Source: Trifolium pratense (taxonomy: Eukaryota > Streptophyta > Magnoliopsida > Fabales > Fabaceae). Taken from it: a stretch of DNA of 64,000 nt. Where the stretch lies: positions 34,075,362 through 34,139,361 of the forward strand of contig NC_060061.1 in NCBI RefSeq assembly GCF_020283565.1. The letters run 5' to 3'. The position numbers were made by a program, and so were the translations under genes. Below are positions 12,236-23,740 of this stretch, in pieces (the stretch's first letter is position 1; every line of letters starts with the position of its first letter). The notes beneath the pieces are model-generated. The model had not been told where the DNA came from. It saw nothing but the letters and a program-made list of their open reading frames with translations, and did not search any database.

Positions 12236-12918
12236 TGTTATAAGCAACTTTTATGTAAAATAAAAATTAAAAATGTCACCTAATGTTTGGACCTTTCGTA
12301 AAAAAAAAAAACTAATGTTTGGACCTATCATCATAATATAAATGATATACGATATTTTTTTTTATGAGCAAATACAGGCCGTGTTTGACCCTTCAATGCA
12401 AGGCAATATTTCCAACCATTATGACAAGTATACGAATTGTGATTAAAATTATGTGCAATAATTGATAAGCACCATCAATTTTCAAAGTATATCATATCAA
12501 AATTATTGTTGACTATATTATTCATCACGAAATATTTTTATGTCTTTCCTGATCAATGATTTTTTTTCTACCGGATCATAAATTTAGAGAATAATTATCA
12601 TGTGAGATTTGGAAAATTATTATCACGTGTAATTTGGAAAGTTATTATCAAACTCAATTCTACTAAATCAATTTTTTTGCAATACAACCAAACACAACCA
12701 TAGTCATGTCACTAATCACATTCATTATTTTGTTTTTAATATTGCAGATTTAATATTAACCGATGATCAATTGATATAATATGCACTAGCAGACCAATTG
12801 TGATTTAAATTATGTCCACAAAGTGTTAAGCTCCATCAACTTTCATAGGAAAGATTTCATACGACAATTAAGCACCATCAATTTTCATTGCACAATTTAA
12901 ACAATTAAAAACTGATAA

Positions 12919-13502
12919 TCTCTTATATTATAAGCTAACCCTAAACCAAATTTTTTTCCCCTCATTTTCTCTTTCTTTTTATTGCAGCTTTATATTAAAA
13001 ATATACAGATTTGTCATCGAACCTGCATCTCTTACTTACAATAAAACCTTTCAACCGCTAAAACATGTGCTTCAATTATGAAAGAATTTAGGAATCCTAA
13101 TATGTTAACCCTGTTTTCAATAAATTTGAATGGCGGAATTAATCACAATTTTTTTTTGAACAAGGAATTAATCACAATTTTTATTTATTTATGGATGTCT
13201 ACTTAAGTTTATGTTCTTGATTACGTCTTTAATTTTTTTTTAACCTTTAATTATCATCAATTTTTTAACCTTTAGTTATCAGCAATTTTTTTTTAATAAG
13301 TAAACAAAACGATGGGGTTCAAAAATTATTTAAAAAATATATAAAATATAAAATAAGCACATAAACAAATATAGAATAATTAGTCCATGAAATTCCCTAT
13401 ACTACTCTTATTGAAAATGCTCTTAGAATTTTTGTATTTTATTTTTTATTGTTACATATTACACCTAATTAGACCCATGCACCGCATGGGTCAAAGTTCT
13501 AG
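12919..13502 (+). mobile_element. Candidate small non-autonomous Helitron
   Basis: The right end has the two Helitron hallmarks: a perfect 9-bp stem with 3-nt loop at 13472-13492, then CTAG (13499-13502) followed by host T. The best left end is TCTCTTATATTATAAGC at 12919, preceded by host A. That would place the 584-bp element between A and T with no duplication, as Helitrons insert. The right end is well supported. The left end is a best guess. No coding capacity. Confidence 0.6.
13472..13492 (+). other. Helitron 3' terminal hairpin
   Basis: GACCCATGC, loop ACC, GCATGGGTC: a perfect stem 6 bases before the CTAG terminus. Confidence 0.75.
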
Positions 13503-13665
13503 TTTTTTTTTTATGAGCAAATACAGGCCGTGTTTGACCTACGTCAATTACACAAGCATTAAATAATCAATGCATTCACTCGTGTGCATATACTAATCAC
13601 TCCTTGATTCATGCAAGTAGACCGACGATTTTCAACTATATAATTGTCCCATAATGTTTGGACCG
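13503..13665 (+). repeat. Dispersed repeat, copy 2
   Basis: A diverged second copy of 12085-12235. It starts directly at the Helitron right terminus, so the candidate Helitron sits at the edge of this repeat. Confidence 0.65.
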
Positions 13666-15680
13666 TATCTCTAATCTTTTTATAAACACAATTTAAGGGA
13701 TATATGGATGGTGCCCCAATCTTTAGGAAGGGATCATCTCCCTTGTGATTTCATGGGAGGGATTAAAGTTTGCATTCTTATCATTCAATAGTTTTTCAAT
13801 AGCATCGTTATGCTGCAACAAAAAATAATATGTGGTTGCAATTTCATTGAACACACTTTACACTTGAGAGGATCTGCGACCCCAATCTTTAGAGATCCAA
13901 AATCACTTTTATAGAAATTTTCATTTACCTCTAAAAGCACCAAGATCAGTCAAGAGGAGGTGCTTCCAGCCCTTCAGAGCATGATCTCCAATTGATAGGG
14001 AACTTAAATTTTTTAATTATATATAAGATTAAAAAAAAAGCCTTTGTTTGAATTGGTGGAATATAATGGAGCGGAGCAGAATAGTGTGAAGTGGAATGGA
14101 ATGTAGCGAAATTGAATAAATATTTCATTATATTGTTTGAATATTTTAGAAATGAGAGGAATAAAATTGAATGTAAGTGGTGGTATGTGATGAAATTCAT
14201 TCCATTATTATTTTACAAATCCAAACAATGGAACATTATTATATTCCATCAATTTTCATTTCATTCCATCTCGTTCCGTCATGACAATGAAGCGGAGACG
14301 GATGTTGTCTTTCCCAAATCTAAACCCATAAAGTTTGTGTTTCTCCAATTCCGCCCCAATTTTTGTTTTTGTTTTTTATAAGCCCATTTCCACCCCAATT
14401 ATTGATGGGTATGAATAAAATACTTTCAAACCCATATCTGTGGGTTTCGGATATCCCGAACTCAAGCCCAATCAATTCCATTTTTCCCGTCAAAATGGGA
14501 TTATACTGTCATGCCCATAGTTGATTGAAACTCACGTTACTCGACAAATTGGCAGGTTGGTTGGACAATAATAAAATAAATAAAAATTGTATTAATTTTT
14601 AGGCGAATTAATCCGTCAAAATAGAAAGAAAAAAAAGTATTTAAATTACAGATTTTTTCCTTTTAGCTTTTTTTATTGAGGTTTTTCTCTAATATATTTT
14701 TCTTTTTTGTCCGATAAGATTCACTCATTAGTACTTTTTTTATTTCATTGATCTCTACATAGTTTTCTTACACACAAAAATTGGCATTTAGGTGCAATAT
14801 AGACAAAATCATCTTATTTAGGGTGAACTTATCTCATTTCATTGATTGACATTTCATTGATAAATCATGCGTATGAAGAAAATTTGATTAGAACGTGTGA
14901 ACTTATCTCTTGTTGGAACAAAGTTCAAATTGGTCTGTGAATTGAAAATAAAATTGAGTCTCATATCGGGTACTAGAACATACTAGTGTGTTGTAGCATA
15001 CTAGTGTGTAATTTGAGAAAATAAATAAAATTAAATCTCACATTTATTTATTTAATTATGATTTATTTTCCTTCATTTTGTAACTGATAATTTATGGGAG
15101 AATAACTCTAATTGATGGCTACACTAAGATAAGAAAATATATGCATATACATTGTAGCCTTCAATATATAGTGACGGCAAGCTTCTCAAAGAAGATGATG
15201 CATGCATATCATATTTCAATGGAAAAAAAAATTCATTGTTCATTATGCAGTTAGCATTCCAAGTTATTGACAATATCATCACAAAATTGAGATTTTGCAC
15301 TATGTATTGGAAGTTTTGTCTTTCATCCTCTTTGTATGAAAAAATTCATTTCGTATATATTGTTGGTATGCTCAAAGGTACTTGAATTGATCAATAACCT
15401 TAACAAAATGGAAAGCTCAAAGTGTTCTTTAAAACACTGTAGATCGCTTGATTTGTGATCAACGTGGTCTTTTGTGAGATTTCTAGGGTTTGTGGTGGAA
15501 TGGGGTTTGTGGATTTTTTTGTTTTATTTGTTATAATTCTTTAATTGTTCATTAATGTTGATCTGATTTGTCAGTTTGATGCAGGTTTTTCTGTCCTTCG
15601 CCGCCTGACACCTCCCTTTTTGAATTAATCTTTGTGGCGCTTAAAATGTTCCACGCATTACAATTTTTGTTGTTTTTGCC
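13666..15680. other. Intergenic, no gene seen
   Basis: AT-rich sequence with no convincing coding region on either strand. An imperfect inverted repeat lies at 14050-14256. The short overlapping ORFs at 13946-14200 (minus) and 14091-14381 (plus) fall in that palindromic stretch and look like chance. Confidence 0.6.
14050..14256. repeat. Imperfect inverted repeat, MITE-like
   Basis: Text around GGTGGAATATAATGG (14050-14071) reappears in reverse complement around ATTATATTCCATCAATTTTC (14234-14256). Similar GGAATG/CATTCC words occur between. No clear target duplication, so the class is uncertain. Confidence 0.4.
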
Positions 15681-15687
15681 TATAAAT
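15681..15687 (+). promoter_or_regulatory. Probable TATA box of the first RPA-like gene
   Basis: TATAAAT lies 101 bases upstream of the start codon at 15788, which leaves room for a leader of about 70 bases. Confidence 0.5.
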
Positions 15688-15787
15688 ACCTGTTTTCTAC
15701 GTTTGTCTAATTCACCATTCCAGCATATTCTGCCTTACTTTCCTGTTTTCTCTTTAATTGATAATTGTTTTATTGAATTTTGACGCT

Positions 15788-18180
15788 ATGAATACTGCTT
15801 TCGATATGCTTGGTGTTGTTAGTCCTGGAAGGGAATCATGGCGCTTTAAGGTGCGTGTGCTTCGTCTCTGGACTACTTCGTCTTTCCTCCAACCTGAAGT
15901 GGTGAACACACTTGAGATGGTTCTCATTGATGAAAAGGTATGGCTATATTTTTCAAGTGTTGATTGCTTTTTTGTTTTATGTTATGTTGTTTATCTATTT
16001 TGTGTAATTTTTTAGTTTAATTTGGTATTGATGTTGGTTTGTTATATGTAGGGCGTTAAAATTCATGCCAGTGTTCGTCGCCAGTTGCTATATTTATTTC
16101 AGTCTAAAATTAGTGAAGGAAATGTTTACAAGATGTCATACTTTACTGTTTCCCCTGCTTCTGGTTTTTACCGAACCACTCCTCACCCCTATAAGCTTGT
16201 GTTTCAATTGAAAACGAAGGTTCAAGTTTCTGAAAGCAACAAGATTGATCTGTATGGATTGTCCCTTACCAAGATATCTGATATCCACAGTGAAGTAGCT
16301 GCTCCTGAGTTTTTAGTTGGTTAGAATGTCATTTTCATCTATTTTTTATCTATGGTGTAATTTTTTATTGATTTTTCATTCCAATGTTTATATTCTTCTG
16401 CTCATGTGTAGATGTTATTGGGGTGATTACTGGAATGTCTGCTGACAGGGAATACATTCGTGATGGAAAAGTTGTTAAGATGATTGTGTTTGAGTTGACT
16501 GATCAGAGGTATATAGTGTATGATTTTATTACATTCTCATGCTTAGGTTGTTAAAGTGTTATTCTTATTGTAATTCTAATTGATGTTGTAGTGGAAAATG
16601 TGAATGTGCCTTATTTGGTGATTATGTCCATTCACTTCAAAGTATGCTCGGAAAGGCGCATAATGGGTTGCCGGTTGTTGTAGTTCAATTTGCGAAAATT
16701 AAAACTTTCAGAGGTATTGTGTTTGTGATTGTAAAATTTGCTAGCTGTGATGATGCTTTGTGGAATTTATTTATTTTTTGTTGGTTATGCTTGGCAGGGA
16801 GTATATCAATTCAAAATATTATAAATGCTACAAGGCTATTTGTTAATCCTGCTATTGAAGAGGCTGATGCATTAAAAAATGGGTAGGTTTATATTGGCCA
16901 ATTTATTTATTTATGTATAGTGCATTCCTGTGATTATTACCATCTAATTTTTTATGTTCTAGGATTGCTGCTAATGGGATTGAAACACCCTCAACAATTC
17001 CTTTGCTCGGTGCTCGAGCTAAACCTTCATATGAGGAAGATTTTCTGTTGAACTATCCCAAAATAACTATAGCTGAGTTGGTTGAAAAGGCTGAAGACGG
17101 TGTGTATGTTGTATGTGCTGTTGTCGATGGTCTGGTCGAGGGTGAGGACTGGTGGTATCCAGCTTGCAATTGTCATAGGAGTGTGGTTGCTGATTCTGGT
17201 GCCTATTACTGTAAAGTTTGTGTCAAGCATGTTTACCAGATGTTTCCCAGGTGTTAATTTAGTTGTTGTTACATTATTATTGTTATTTTTTTACATTGTG
17301 GTTTATATAGATTTAAATTATTCTGTAGCTTGAAATTATGCAGGTACAAGGTTAAGTTTCGTGTTGCAGATTCAACTGGAAATGCTGTTTTCGTTGTTTT
17401 TGACAGTGACATGCGATTGCTTATTCATAAGGATTGTAGTGATGTGGTTGCTGCCTTCAAGGTTTTTTTTTTTTTTTTTTTTTAAGTTTTTATGAATGGT
17501 TATCTAATTTATATTATTGCGATGTTAATTGGAAATTTTGTTTTGTAGCCTGAATCATCAATTGAGTATCCTACTGATTTTAAGCTGCTCAAAGGGATGA
17601 GGCTATTGTTTAAGGTTGAAAAGGTTACAAATGCTTTTGAGCAGTTTGATGTTTCATATAAGGTTAAGCGTGTGTGCAATGAGCTATCTACGATTGAGGC
17701 TTTTGGTGTTCCGGAAGTGACCAACAGTCCTACCAGGGTAAAGCTTGTGTGCAATTGTAACTTTTAGTATTATGTGTTTCAGTGTTTTGTTGGTCTCTTT
17801 GTTAAGATTTTTTCTCTTTGTTACAGGTGTTGTCAAGTGGTTTTTCGGAATCTGAAGACGAGTCTGATATGGAGCATGAATTTGTTGAAGATTCTCTGAA
17901 TCGTGATATTGTGGTGCAAGGTGATGGCGACGCTGGTTGTGCTGGATCGTTGGAAGCTGTTCATGTTAAGGATTCCGTTGTTGATTCGGCTGGTGAAGTT
18001 ATAAGTTTGGACGATGACTCTGATGCTGGAATCACAGAGTTTGTCTCTGCTGCATCTAAGCTTGCAAAGGATGCAAAGTTGTTCGCTGTTAAGAGAAACC
18101 TGTCTTCTGCTTTTGCGGAGTGTAATGATATAGGAGAATCAAGCAATCCATCAAAGTGTTTGAAGACTAAGGAAGAATGA
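15788..18180 (+). CDS. RPA70-like single-strand DNA-binding protein, Helitron/DUF223 type (9 exons, 556 aa)
   Basis: Large-subunit replication protein A homologue, predicted to bind single-stranded DNA in the nucleus. Exons: 15788-15937, 16052-16319, 16412-16508, 16592-16713, 16798-16882, 16963-17250, 17344-17461, 17549-17737, 17827-18180. The frame is open throughout with GT-AG introns. Exons 1-2 hold an N-terminal OB fold (WRFKVRVLRLW, then LVFQLKTKV). Exon 3 starts DVIGVITGM, the second OB fold. Exon 6 has the RPA-C region with a zinc ribbon (WWYPACNCH...YYCKVC). Exon 9 is an acidic, poorly conserved tail ending in a KCLKTK basic patch. I chose the ATG at 15788 because the upstream in-frame start is a non-ATG codon. 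The exon lengths 268, 97, 122, 85, 288 and 189 recur exactly in the gene at 28248, so the two are duplicates. Confidence 0.85.
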
Positions 18181-19007
18181 TTTGTGCTGATGGTGGTTTT
18201 TAGATGTTTTGTTGTTGCAGTTTAATATGTAATCCATTGTGTTTGTTTGTTTTGGTTGATTGTGTTTTGTTTCTTAGATTTGAATTTGAATTCCCTAATT
18301 GTTGTTGCTGTAATTGCAGTTTCTGTGATGCAAGCAACAATTTTAGTTTCTTCGTTTTGAATTCCCTAATTGTTGTTGCTGCAATCAAACTTGCTCTGAT
18401 TCAAGCAACAATTTTAGTCAATGTGTAATTTGTTTCTAAGTTATTTGAATTGAATATGAAGTAATTTGTTTATTATATATATGAATTATGAATTATTGAT
18501 GTCCCAAACGCCGTGCTCTTTCTTTTTTATGCCAAATTTTATTTCTAATTATTTATTTAGTATTTATCTTTTTTTTTTGTCAATTTAATATGTAGCACCT
18601 ATGAAATTTCTTTCAAACAGTTTATACCTTATCAGCTAAATATTTATTTAGTAACCAAAAAAAGCTAAATATTTATTTTTGTCATCTTTAAAAAAAAAGT
18701 TTGTGTTTAATAAGAATAAAAAAAAATTGATTCGGTAGTTAACTTTGTGTTAGTTTTAATAGATATGTTTTAGTTCTCCCATTTTATAGCTTTTTGGTTG
18801 CTGGTTGCTCTCGACATTTGTTGCTCACAAAATATGCCTTATTTTTTGTTGGGAAGTTTTAATTTTAAGGATTTAATTGATATTCATCAATAGTGGAAAA
18901 TAAATTTACACTGTTAACTAATACCAACTATGTTTTCCGTCAAATCAGCCCACTTATTAATGTAAATTTATTTGAAAGCATACGTATATCACTAACCTCT
19001 AATATTC

Positions 19008-19057
<50 letters not shown>

Positions 19058-19456
19058 CAATTGCACGTACAAAACCAAAAACAAGAACAATATGGTCCTA
19101 CAATTCCATCTTTTGCACGTCCAAAATCAATGCAAATACTAATTGGTACAAAACATATATTCGTTATGCCTACATGTTGGTCCATTTAATATCATTGGCC
19201 CTGAAGGAATAATTGTAAAAAATTATGATTTTAAGTTAAGTGTTCCCTACCAACAAGGACCACACAAATATGTCTTTATCACTTACAAAGAATAAGAATC
19301 TTCCAAGTGAGACAAAACGTTAACTTTACTATCCATCCAAACCTTTTTCAATCGATACCGTATTCTTTGCCAAAAAGGTCGATTTTCAGGAGCCTGCGAC
19401 CAACAACATCTTCTTCCCAGTCAAACTCCAAATCTATTGAGAAATCTTCAACATCA
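18181..19456. other. Intergenic, no gene seen
   Basis: This holds the 3' flank of the RPA-like gene. A 60-70-base unit with TTGTTGTTGCTG and AAGCAACAATTTTAGT occurs twice (about 18287-18345 and 18358-18418). There is a (TA)n run at 19014-19053 and the presumed promoter of the B3-like gene. Confidence 0.6.
19014..19053. repeat. (TA)n microsatellite
   Basis: About 20 TA units between the RPA-like and B3-like genes. Confidence 0.9.
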
Positions 19457-22400
19457 ATGGCATCTACTTCGCAGCAAAGGTAATTATTTTCGTCATTTTA
19501 TTTACTTTTTGCATGTATCTATGCGAGAGATGTGTATGTATGTTTACCTTAACTTTTACTTACTTAGGGTTTATAAGATTTTATGTTTCTGTGTTTGTGG
19601 TATGTTGAAGATTTCATATTTTGAAGTTGCATGTTTGTATAGCCTGTAGAATCGATTGCAAATTAAAGTTGAATAAGTTCTTTAGGGTTGTTGGATTTTG
19701 TCTTACTATCAAAGTCATATGATATTATATAATCGATTCTTTTCAGAGTACCAACAGCTGAGGATATTGAAAAATACAGGAACAAATTTGACACTGTGGT
19801 TGACCCTAATTTGGTATAGTTGTCTCTATTTTATTTGCGATTTTAGTGGTTTTAGTTACATTTCTGATATAAATGTTCATTTAAATTATGTTCATTCTAT
19901 TTAGGGAACGATTTCCATTCCTGATGATTTTTATAACAAATGGAAAACAACTTTTGACAAACACAAATTTGGCTGGATACGAGGACCTAACTATAAGATG
20001 GTTGATGTCTTCTATGAAAAAACTAACACTGGGATGATTCTGACAAATGCATCAAGTGTTTCAAAATGTTTTGGTTTTGTCAAACCAACCAGAGTTGGAT
20101 TGAGTTATGTCCCAGCAGAAAATAGATTTTGGATGAGAATTTTACCAGACAATAGCTCTTCTTCCAAAAGGTGATTTTTTAAGTCATTTTACTTAATTTG
20201 ATGTACTATATGTGTCATATGTTGTTATTTAATTTATCTATCATCTATCATATCATATTTGTTTGGTTATGTTCCATTTGTGGTGTTAGTGTTTATCATA
20301 TTGTATACTACTATATGTTTTTCATATGTTCTCATTTATTGTCTTTTTTTCAGAGTACCAACTGCTGCAGATATTGAAAAATACAAGAACAATTTTGAGA
20401 CTGTGATTGACCCTAAATTGGTATAGTTGTCTGTATTTTATTTGAGATTATAATGGTTTTAATTACATTTCTGATATAAATATTCATTTAAATTATGTTC
20501 ATTCTATTTAGGCAACGATTTCCATTCCTGATGATTTTTATAACAAATTGAAAACAAGTTTTGACAAGCACAAATGTGGCTGGATACGAGGAGCTAACTA
20601 TAAGATGGTTGAAGTGTTCTATAAAAAAACTAACACTGGGATGTTTCTGACAAATGCATCAACGGTTTCAAAATTTTTTGGTTTTGTCAAAGCAACCAGA
20701 GTGGGATTTAGTTATGTCCCAGAAGAAAATAGATTTTGGATGAGAATTTTACCAGACAAAAGCTCTTCTTCCAAAAGGTGATTTTTTAAGTCATTTTACT
20801 TAATTTGATGTACTATATGTGTCATATGTTGATGTTTAATTTATCTATCATCTATCATGTGTGTTTGGTTATGTTTCATTTGTGGTGTTAGTGTTTATCA
20901 GATTGTATACTACTGTGTTTCATATGTTCTCATTTTTTGTGTTTTTTTCAGAGTACCAACTGCTGCAGATATTGAAAAATACAGGAACAAATTTGACACT
21001 GTGATTGACCCAAAATTGGTATAGTTGTGTGTATTTGATTTGGGATTTTAATGTTTTTAATAACAGTTATATACTTATTCATTTAATTATTGTTCATTAT
21101 ATTTAGGCAACCATTTCCATTCCTGATGAGTTTTATAAGAAATGGAAAACATCCTTTGACAATCATGAGTTTGGCTGGATTAGAGGACCTAACTATAAGA
21201 ATGTTGAGGTCTTCTATCAAAAAACTAACACTGGGATGGTTCTGACTAATGTATCAAGTGTTTCAAGGTGTTTTGGTTTTATGAAAACAACAAGAGTTAC
21301 CTTGAGTTATGTCCCGGCAGAAAATAGATTTTGGATGAGAATTTTACCTGATAATAAGCCTGAAACTAATAACATTGTACCAGAGATTATTACAATTGGA
21401 ACTACTGTTGAGCAGCCCAATCTGGAACATGCAAACACTCCAAACTTGGTAATCTATATCATACTTTTCATTTAAACATTACATAGATATTTATTTTTAT
21501 TTGAAAATATTGTTAATTTTATTATTCTTTACAGATAGTGGATCATGAAGAACTATCAATAGATATAAACACAAACATTCCAGATCCTGTAAGATAAAAC
21601 ATAACTTTGTTATTATCAATTACATTCAAATGTCTTACATTATTGTTCTGAATTAGTGTTTCCTTCTTTACAGTTAGTTCATCATCCAGATAGGAGACAA
21701 GAAATTAACAACTTTGGATCAAATTGTGGTCAAAGTATTCCTACGTCTGCAAGTGGACCAAACCTTGTAAGCTAAGTGATTATTGTGCTAAATCACAATA
21801 CATTCATGTGTCGGACCCTAAATTAATTTGCCAAAGTTTTCTTTGTAGGATTTGACGGTTGAAGATGCAACACTCCGTTTTAGAAAGAAGCCACGGAATG
21901 ATAAAGATGTGATTGGAAACAATATTGATCAATCACATTTGAGGAGGTCAAAAAGATTGATGCTGAACAACAAAACAATCAAACATGAGGTCAAAATTTG
22001 ATTAAATTTTTTTGGACTTTATTTATACAATTGTTTTCATATCACTTTTGAAATTATTATTTACATACTATTATTCGTATCTAATTGCTAATTGTGTATG
22101 TCAATTTACTCACAGGAGTTTACAAAGAAGAAACCAAAACTGCCTTCAAAAGGGGAACAAAAGCACAACAGAAAAAGGTCTTCTACCAGACATTTCAATG
22201 GTAGCATCAGAGTAAAGGCGACTCAAGCTGGGTATGAATGGGAAAAAGTAGTAACTGAAGCAATGTCAAGGAAAATTGGAACTAAAGTCCTGGTATGTTT
22301 TATTAAGTTTCTGTGACAATTTTTTGAAGTTTGATTAAGGTTTTATAAAATAATAACAGTTGTATAACTTGGTGTTTCTCTTTTAATTTGTAGCACATAC

Positions 22401-22651
22401 CAAAAAAAATTGCAAGAATTGTTTTGAAGCCAAAAGTGACCAAGATTTTGATTCAATTTCAAATCAATGGAGTAACTTTCATAAGTACTACATGCAACAT
22501 CATGGCTGCTAAGAGAAACAAATTTGAAAGATACATTTCAAAAGAATGGTGTCGAATCGTTAAGAGGACAAATTTGAAGGAAGGTGACAAATTGAGCTTC
22601 AAGCTTGACAAACCTCCATCAACATTGATCATTGAGCTTCTCAATGTATAA
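19457..22651 (+). CDS. B3-like DNA-binding protein with three tandem repeats plus a C-terminal B3 domain (12 exons, 606 aa)
   Basis: Exons: 19457-19479, 19747-19813, 19905-20170, 20354-20420, 20512-20777, 20952-21018, 21107-21448, 21535-21588, 21674-21766, 21849-21989, 22116-22292, 22394-22651. They join in frame with GT-AG introns and end at the stop at 22649-22651. Three consecutive exon pairs encode the same unit: VPTAxDIEKYxNxF..., then SIPDxFYxKxK...FWMRILPD, about 110 aa each. The last exon encodes a clearer B3 fold (HIPKKIARI, ISKEWCRIVKRTNLKEGDKLSFKL). A basic region (RFRKKPRNDK, KKKPKLPSKGEQKHNRKRS) lies before it. B3 domains bind DNA in plant transcription factors such as REM/VRN1. 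Assignment of the three repeats to B3 is by shape and is less certain than that of the last domain. The function and target are unknown. Confidence 0.65.
19747..20170 (+). repeat. Intragenic tandem repeat unit 1 (two exons plus intron)
   Basis: A 67-nt exon, a short intron beginning GTATAG, and a 266-nt exon. It is repeated at 20354-20777 and 20952-21448 with introns conserved. Spacing between unit starts is 607 then 598 bases. Confidence 0.95.
20354..20777 (+). repeat. Intragenic tandem repeat unit 2
   Basis: Same 67-nt and 266-nt exons as unit 1. The following intron also matches that after unit 1, so the duplication was genomic and not retroposed. Confidence 0.95.
20952..21448 (+). repeat. 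Intragenic tandem repeat unit 3 (with extended last exon)
   Basis: The 67-nt exon is kept. The second exon is 342 nt because it continues past the repeat (PETNNIVPEIITIG...) into unique sequence. Confidence 0.9.
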
Positions 22652-23021
22652 GGTTGATCATGAGTTTCTATATTTGAAGTGTTTCATTTCTCTTAAGAAT
22701 GGCTGTTTTTTATCTTCCATCATTATGTAATTATAGCTTGAACTTATTTTAGCATGTGTTTGTTTTAGACTATGTGAATCTATGTTTGAGATTATCGTCC
22801 CTAATTACTAAGAACAATTATGTATTGAATCTGACTTATTTCAATGCAACCTTATCCAATTAAGTCATGCATATATTTATATAATTTAGCCTGAAACATA
22901 TATTCTATATCTATTATATTAAAAGGTTCATTGATTTTATGGCATGTTTCTATTTACTCTTTACACATAATGAAGTTGATTTTTTTTTAAATAAACTTAT
23001 AAATTACTACCTTTGTGTCAG

Positions 23022-23740
23022 AAATAGATTCAAATTTCTTTAAACAACTTCCCAACCATGATTTCAAGGATACTTGGAAGTTGCAATATGAGCAAGGAAA
23101 ATATCATAGAATAATGTTCAATGGAGATTATTCTCAACCTTTATTAACTAAAGGTTGGAATAAATTGAGGAAACATTTTTTTTTTACCGTATTGAGGAAA
23201 CATTATTTAATGGAAAATGGACACTTTGAAATTCAAATTGGACACTATGGCGAAAACCTTTTTACCTTAAAAAAGCAACAACAAATTTTTGAGACTTCGA
23301 ATATATCTCATTTTCATAGTCGGAGTACCGCTTTTGATCAAACAATTTATTTTGATCAAACCATTACAAGCAAATAATGCTTTGTAAGTCCAAAAACATA
23401 ATTAACGTCTATTATTAAATTTCTATATTATTTTACTTTTTATTAACTATGATTATTAAGATATATATTGTCAACATTGAAAAAACAGATTTTTGATGCA
23501 AATATGGCGGAGTATATAGATAGCAATGAATTTACAATTCTTGTGCTTTGTGGCAAAAAGGGGAAAAAAATCATTGCAAACATCATGACCGATTATTCTT
23601 ACCCGCCATTCTGTTATATTGAAGATGAGTGGAAGACGTTTTGTACCAAAAATCATTTCAAGATTAGAGATCAAATTTGTACGAAATTTGCCAATGTAAA
23701 TCAAAGTCACATGGTTCACATATTTAAGATTATTCTCTAA
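23022..23740 (+). pseudogene. B3-like gene fragment, no start codon
   Basis: Two exon-like blocks. 23022-23377 follows an acceptor AG and reads EIDSNFFKQLPNHDF...QPLLTKGWNKLRKHF, resembling the small gene at 38380-39028 (HPLLTSGWKQMKDVF). It meets TAA at 23375-23377, just before a GTAAGT donor. 23489-23740 follows another acceptor and reads like a second B3-type domain (YIEDEWKTFCTKNHFKIRDQI). No ATG exon was found upstream. I read it as a decayed or partial copy. An unrecognised first exon or a short functional form cannot be excluded. Confidence 0.45.

Larger units (their letters stand above)
10823..12918. other. CESA upstream region, no gene seen
   Basis: This contains the 5' leader and promoter of the minus-strand CESA gene plus AT-rich intergenic sequence. 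CT/GA-rich stretches and two microsatellites (11057-11075 and 11653-11673) lie within about 850 bases upstream of the start codon. ORFs at 10668-10964 and 11396-11605 have no recognisable content. I did not fix a transcription start. Confidence 0.6.

Noticed and set aside
22904..22930. TCTATATCTATTATATTAAA as a Helitron 5' end ahead of the B3-like fragment
   Set aside because: It resembles Helitron starts, but the preceding base is T where a Helitron needs A, and no matching 3' end was found.
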